A stretch of DNA of 7,944 nucleotides from an uncultured Lachnoclostridium sp. (lineage in GTDB: Bacteria; Bacillota; Clostridia; Lachnospirales; Lachnospiraceae): positions 1-7,944 of the forward strand of contig CATZVV010000077.1 in NCBI GenBank assembly GCA_958425285.1, read 5' to 3'. Shown one piece after another: positions 4,915 to 7,944 of the stretch. A program made the translations under genes and the position numbers. A model generated the notes under the pieces. It ran no database searches, was not told the origin of the DNA, and saw only the letters and a list, made by a program, of their open reading frames with translations. Each line of letters opens with the position of its first letter. Position 1 is the stretch's first letter.

Positions 4915-7431
4915 TTATGGACGTCCGCCAGGAAAGTTTCCACCACCAGGACCGCTGCTGCTTCCGCCACCCGTATTGATACTGGAGAGTGTTACAGTAG
5001 AATATTCACTCTGATTTACATAGAGGGAATAGGAATTTCCAATTTGTAAATCTGGCGAGGAAACAACTACAGATTGGTATACTTTTTGTGGCGTATGTGA
5101 TAGCAGAGTCTGATCGGAAGCATCTTTTAAGGCAATTGGAGTATTGGCACTTTGTGTCTGGCTCAATTGAAAACGGATGCTTGGCTGAGTTGAGGTGTCA
5201 GAAGGCATTTGATCCATACCAACACTTCCCACAGCAACAAGTGTTCCACCACTGATTTCGAAAGTTCCGTCATAATCCAAAGCACCGTTTCCGCTATTTG
5301 TTGGACCATCAACGTAAACATTACCACCTGTCATATAAATATTGCCGTTTACATCAATTCCGTCTCCGGTAGCGTTTATATAGACAGAACCACCGGAAAA
5401 GAGAGCCTGATAATTGCTGCTTGAAGAATTTGGAATACCAGGTCCAAAATTGTCACCCCCAAAACCATTGTCTCCGGTTTCGCTATCGGTACCGCCGGCT
5501 CCATTAATACCATCATCAGAAGCAATGATAGAAATATCACCACCGGAAATCGTTATATTGGCTCCTTCAATGCCTTCATAGCATTTTTCAATTCTAAGTG
5601 TGCCGCTTGAAATTTGCACAGAATCATCAGCATGAATTCCATCGTCTCCACTGGACAAAGTCATTGTTCCCGGTGCCAGACTCATGGAATCGTTTGTATG
5701 GACGGTGTCATCACTAGAGGTTATATTATATGTACCTCCATTTATAACAATTGTTCCACTGGTTTTAATTCCTTTGAAGCTGTCTTTGGTTTCTCCTTCT
5801 ATAGTTGTCAATTTAGAGGTGTTTTTAGTAGAAGATAACTCAAAATTTCCGCCTGAGAAGTTAATGCCGCCATAAGATTGGATGGCATCTTCGTAGCTTG
5901 TAATTGTAATATCTGCATTACTGATATTCATATGACCAAGTGCAGTATCGTCAGGGGTTGTTGTTTTGATTCCGTCACCATCGGATGTTACCTGAATTTT
6001 CCCGCCTTGAATGCCTAAGGCAGTTTTGCCGGAGATTCCATTATTTCCGGCATTGGTAACAGTAATGTTTCCGCTCATTATTTTTAAAGCGCCAGTAGCC
6101 TTGACACCCGTACCAAGTGTACTGGAAACGGAGAGAGTGCCGGAACCATTAATGGTTAGAGGTGCCTGGCGGCAGACAAGTGCTCCATCAGGGTAAATGG
6201 TTTCGGTGGTTCCGGTATCCGATGTTTCAGTAGTCGTTTGTGCGGTATCGGTTAAGACATTGGTAGTGTTTTCTTCTAGTGTTACAATGACACGTGCTGT
6301 TTTTTTCTTTACGGAGAGAACGCCATCTGTATTGTCGGAAGTTAGATTAACTCCTGCCAGAATCAAATGTACTATACCGGTATCAGTTGTTCCATCTACA
6401 TCAACTTCAATTCGGCCGCTTGAAGAAGTACCGGATAGACGATATGTACCACTTTTGGAAATCGTAATTTTATTTTTTTTGCTGATACTGTACAGGATGT
6501 TACCAGAGGTATCAGTTACATCCTGACTCTGACTGTTTTCTGAGAGAATAGAAACGGCAATGGCATTGGAGGAATCCGTTATAGTATCTTGTTCATCATA
6601 ATCAATTCCTGGAGCCGGTGTATAACTTCCATCTGTGACATCTGTTGGTGACGAGGATGGTAAATCTGGTGTAATACTGCCTGTAGGGGGAACTATGCTA
6701 CCTGTTGGAGCCATTGATGGTATGGTGCTTTGAGTAGGTAACAATGTATTTCCAGTTGGGGCTGATGATTGTGAATGAGATGAAGAAGAGGAAGTTACAG
6801 AACTAGAAAGGAGTTGATTATCGGAAGGAATTATGAACATGTAATCTGAATAGAAACGCCCTGGTTTTGCATTGCGGAGCTTTTTCACAGTCATTTTTTT
6901 GGATGAGCGTACAGCCAAAACACGTAATGTTTGAGTTGAAGAAAACGTGAATTTCTTGGAACGACCGGATTTTAAGTAAGTCTTTTTCTGAAAGGAACTA
7001 CCGATTGTATAAAAAACTTTATATCCTTTTTTTGCCTTTAGAGTTACTGTGATACTTTCGGAATAGGAGCCGGATGTTTTAGAAATCGTGTATCCTGCCG
7101 GTTTTTTCACATTAAGTATAAATTTTTGTTGCTTTCCCGTCTGTTTGTTTCGAACAGTAATCATTGTTTTCCCGTTTTTCTTCGCTGTAATAACTCCATT
7201 AGCGTCAATAACAGCTACTTTCGTTTTTTTGGAAGAAAAAGTCAATTGGTTTGTCGATACAGAAGTTTTCAATGTATATACAGAGCCCGTACACATTGTC
7301 ATACTTGATGCTGACAGACCTATGATTCGATTTTTTTGCTTTGCCTGCATTGTGCCAGGTATGGAGATTGCAGAAAGAACTAGTGCAAAGACCAGGATAA
7401 GAGAAAATACAGGTGATTTAAGTTTTTGCAT
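4915..7431 (-). CDS. Secreted multidomain carbohydrate-binding beta-helix protein (Cthe_2159 family) with Big_2 domain
   Basis: This gene encodes an 838-aa exported protein. Domains in order: signal peptide 1-30 (basic start, hydrophobic FSLILVFALVLSA, cleavage probably after MQA); Big_2-type Ig-like domain about 37-109 (VAVIDANGVITAKKNGKTMI core); a beta domain about 112-190 like CHB_HEX_C (SGSYSESITVTL ... VFYTIG); a Ser/Thr/Pro linker 205-285 with PTG repeats; and a beta-helix about 287-815 with recurring D-G-I motifs (D486, D597, D640, D690) every 21-22 residues. The tail is GGGSSSGPGGGNFPGGRP. The helix resembles the Cthe_2159 family, described as binding cellulose and acidic sugars such as polygalacturonate, so binding of plant polysaccharide at the cell surface is the likely role. 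No catalytic residues, LPXTG motif or membrane anchor were found. The start is M at 7431 with SD AAGGAGGG; a longer in-frame GTG start at 7548 is rejected. Confidence 0.88.
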   Translation of the reverse strand: MQKLKSPVFSLILVFALVLSAISIPGTMQAKQKNRIIGLSASSMTMCTGSVYTLKTSVSTNQLTFSSKKTKVAVIDANGVITAKKNGKTMITVRNKQTGKQQKFILNVKKPAGYTISKTSGSYSESITVTLKAKKGYKVFYTIGSSFQKKTYLKSGRSKKFTFSSTQTLRVLAVRSSKKMTVKKLRNAKPGRFYSDYMFIIPSDNQLLSSSVTSSSSSHSQSSAPTGNTLLPTQSTIPSMAPTGSIVPPTGSITPDLPSSSPTDVTDGSYTPAPGIDYDEQDTITDSSNAIAVSILSENSQSQDVTDTSGNILYSISKKNKITISKSGTYRLSGTSSSGRIEVDVDGTTDTGIVHLILAGVNLTSDNTDGVLSVKKKTARVIVTLEENTTNVLTDTAQTTTETSDTGTTETIYPDGALVCRQAPLTINGSGTLSVSSTLGTGVKATGALKIMSGNITVTNAGNNGISGKTALGIQGGKIQVTSDGDGIKTTTPDDTALGHMNISNADITITSYEDAIQSYGGINFSGGNFELSSTKNTSKLTTIEGETKDSFKGIKTSGTIVINGGTYNITSSDDTVHTNDSMSLAPGTMTLSSGDDGIHADDSVQISSGTLRIEKCYEGIEGANITISGGDISIIASDDGINGAGGTDSETGDNGFGGDNFGPGIPNSSSSNYQALFSGGSVYINATGDGIDVNGNIYMTGGNVYVDGPTNSGNGALDYDGTFEISGGTLVAVGSVGMDQMPSDTSTQPSIRFQLSQTQSANTPIALKDASDQTLLSHTPQKVYQSVVVSSPDLQIGNSYSLYVNQSEYSTVTLSSINTGGGSSSGPGGGNFPGGRP
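5400..5505 (-). other. Gly/Asp-rich insertion in the beta-helix
   Basis: Residues about 643-672 of the beta-helix protein break the otherwise regular rung repeat with a loop rich in Gly, Asp, Asn and Ser (GGTDSETGDNGFGGDNFGP and following). Removing it restores the roughly 22-residue spacing between D640-G641 and D690-G691. It may be a calcium-binding or flexible surface loop; the role is inferred from composition only. Confidence 0.5.
6574..6819 (-). repeat. Ser/Thr/Pro linker with PTG/PTQ repeats in the beta-helix protein
   Basis: Residues about 205-286 of the beta-helix protein are low-complexity: a serine run (SSSVTSSSSSHSQSS) followed by spaced PTG, PTQ, APTG, PPTG and SPTD units, then an acidic stretch (DYDEQD). 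This is a typical extended linker between cell-surface binding modules. The DNA repeat is imperfect, so instability is less likely than in exact tandem repeats. Confidence 0.7.
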
Positions 7432-7436
7432 AATAA

Positions 7437-7444
7437 CCCTCCTT
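7437..7444 (-). promoter_or_regulatory. Strong ribosome binding site that decides the beta-helix protein start
   Basis: On the - strand AAGGAGGG stands five bases before the ATG at 7431, directly followed by a signal peptide. This is the best SD in the window. It fixes the 838-aa form. Confidence 0.88.
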
Positions 7445-7465
7445 AAAAATATTATTGATAATAAA

Positions 7466-7471
7466 AGTATA
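7466..7471 (-). promoter_or_regulatory. Possible -10 element close to the beta-helix gene
   Basis: On the - strand TATACT (within the palindrome AGTATACT, 7466-7473) lies about 35 bases before the start codon, a good place for a -10 box. I see no good -35 at the proper distance, so this is weak. The gene may instead be read from the promoters at 7744-7794. Confidence 0.3.
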
Positions 7472-7509
7472 CTGGAAAGATGTGTAATAAAGGTGAACAA
7501 AGCAATAAA

Positions 7510-7673
7510 ATTAGTATGAAAAAGAACGCTGATACGGTTATTTTTCACACCGTCTTCGGTAACATATCCTTCCTCGGTTGATGAAGCAATCCGTCCTTTT
7601 GGTTTCGTAAAGCCGAATGGTATACTCGTTATGACTAATGCGAATATGATAAATAGGGATATTCTTTTTTCAT
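7510..7673 (-). pseudogene. Frameshifted short secreted-protein leader upstream of the beta-helix gene
   Basis: On the - strand an ATG (7673) has AAAGGA (7681-7686) seven bases upstream and is followed by six A. Read as it stands it encodes only 12 codons (MKKEYPYLSYSH, then TAG). One more A in the run, or a -1 slip, would give MKK followed by RISLFIIFALVITSIPFGF, a textbook signal peptide, then a polar stretch with SSTEEGYVTEDG. That second frame has no ATG, GTG or TTG of its own before 7548 and a stop at 7678-7680, so it can only be reached through the A run. It then stays open into the beta-helix gene, in the same frame. I do not recognise the protein. It may be a decayed gene, a sequencing error, a slippage-controlled start, or a real 12-codon leader peptide. 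Confidence 0.5.
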
Positions 7674-7743
7674 AGCACTATCCTTTGTTCTAAGTAATTT
7701 TGCAATTGTTTTTATAATAAACATTTCTTTTATTTATATTTTT

Positions 7744-7752
7744 ATTATAACA
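7744..7752 (-). promoter_or_regulatory. Extended -10 promoter element reading toward the beta-helix gene
   Basis: The - strand reads TGTTATAAT, a consensus TATAAT with the TGn extension, in an A/T-rich stretch. There is no good -35, which extended -10 promoters can do without. Transcription would start near 7737, about 60 bases before the frameshifted leader ATG. Confidence 0.5.
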
Positions 7753-7765
7753 TACTACTTTTCGG

Positions 7766-7794
7766 AGTATAATAAATTTTACCCAATTTTACAA
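7766..7794 (-). promoter_or_regulatory. Second, tandem promoter toward the beta-helix gene
   Basis: On the - strand TTGTAA (7789-7794) and TATACT (7766-7771) are separated by exactly 17 bases, a good sigma-A layout. It sits just upstream of the extended -10 element at 7744-7752, so two start sites about 20 bases apart are possible. Confidence 0.5.
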
Positions 7795-7889
7795 TCCAGT
7801 CTATCTCAATTCCTTTATAGAAACTATATGGTTTTATCAGTAACAAAGAAAAAATAGTAAACCGGACTCTATCCGAACAAAAACAATTG

Positions 7890-7898
7890 TGATATAAT
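7890..7898 (+). promoter_or_regulatory. Extended -10 promoter for a transcript leaving the window
   Basis: TGATATAAT is an extended -10 element on the + strand; the -35 region is weak. Transcription would begin near 7905. The following bases include GCAGT (7917-7921) and ACTGC (7940-7944), which could pair as the base of a leader hairpin cut by the window edge. No start codon with a usable reading frame follows. Confidence 0.4.
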
Positions 7899-7944
7899 GA
7901 ACGCATAAGCATGAGCGCAGTTTTCGAAGGAATGTGCTGACTGC

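Larger units (their letters stand above)
7674..7944. other. A/T-rich intergenic region without a recognisable gene
   Basis: No frame here gives a convincing protein on either strand. The region holds the two - strand promoter-like elements (7744-7794), the SD for the frameshifted leader (7681-7686), and a + strand promoter-like element (7890-7898). It looks like a divergent intergenic region between the beta-helix gene and an unseen + strand gene or RNA to the right. Confidence 0.6.

Noticed and set aside
5209..5875. Three short + strand open frames opposite the beta-helix repeats
   Set aside because: Their composition mirrors the repeated rungs on the other strand; no ribosome site or recognisable protein feature.
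6197..6526. 109-codon open frame on the + strand opposite the beta-helix gene
   Set aside because: It is antisense to a clear coding region, has a Val/Ser/Pro-rich composition typical of a shadow of a Thr/Ser/Asp-rich gene, and has no SD or domain.
6574..6819. CRISPR or exact tandem repeat in the linker region
   Set aside because: The PTG units are short, imperfect and unevenly spaced in the DNA, as in a protein linker; no spacer-repeat pattern.
7088..7519. 143-codon + strand open frame over the 5' end of the beta-helix gene
   Set aside because: It is antisense to the signal peptide and Big_2 domain; no domain or RBS is seen.
7432..7548. Longer GTG-started form of the beta-helix protein (39 extra residues)
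   Set aside because: The GTG at 7548 has no SD. The extension would bury the strong SD and signal peptide at 7431 behind a second hydrophobic stretch encoded by the A/T-rich upstream region.
7900..7944. tRNA fragment suggested by a TTCGAA-like stretch
   Set aside because: No acceptor, D or anticodon arm can be drawn and the flanking stem does not fit a T arm.

Overview
The window looks like chromosomal DNA from a low-to-moderate GC Firmicute, most likely a gut-type Clostridia such as Lachnospiraceae. The reasons are strong AGGAGG-type Shine-Dalgarno (SD) sites, A/T-rich extended -10 promoters, a clostridial-style FeoB, and a secreted Big_2 / Cthe_2159-type beta-helix protein. This placement is inferred from protein style; no database was searched.

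Left part (1-4855), all on the + strand. The window opens inside feoB: the N-terminal GTPase domain lies outside, and the membrane permease part is complete. After a 97-bp gap holding a good extended -10 promoter comes a 186-aa CDP-alcohol phosphatidyltransferase (PgsA-like). A 66-bp gap follows. It contains a hairpin whose 3' arm is the SD of the next gene and which is followed by a T run. Then comes a tight four-gene cluster: a metal-dependent amidohydrolase, azlC and azlD (4-bp overlap, two-part branched-chain amino acid exporter), and a 160-aa CYTH/triphosphate tunnel protein. The cluster ends at a hairpin with a 15-bp perfect stem, A-rich on one side and T-rich on the other, so it should stop transcription from both directions.

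Right part (4915-7944). A large convergent gene on the - strand encodes an 838-aa secreted protein. In order it has a signal peptide, a Big_2 Ig-like domain, a probable CHB_HEX_C-type domain, a Ser/Thr/Pro linker, a right-handed beta-helix with a roughly 22-residue D-G-I repeat, and a Gly-rich tail. Upstream of it (about 7510-7673, - strand) is a short, apparently frameshifted reading frame. It has its own SD and ATG, then a six-A run, and its signal-peptide-like sequence lies in the -1 frame. Tandem promoter-like elements on the - strand stand further upstream. The last 55 bases hold a likely + strand extended -10 promoter for a transcript that leaves the window.

How the genes work together: feoB (iron uptake), the phospholipid gene and the amidohydrolase-azlCD-CYTH cluster look like separate housekeeping or metabolic units. 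The clearest functional link is AzlC with AzlD. The points most worth a second look are the broken or recoded leader upstream of the beta-helix gene, the SD-sequestering hairpin at 2062-2101, and the regular rung repeat of the secreted protein.
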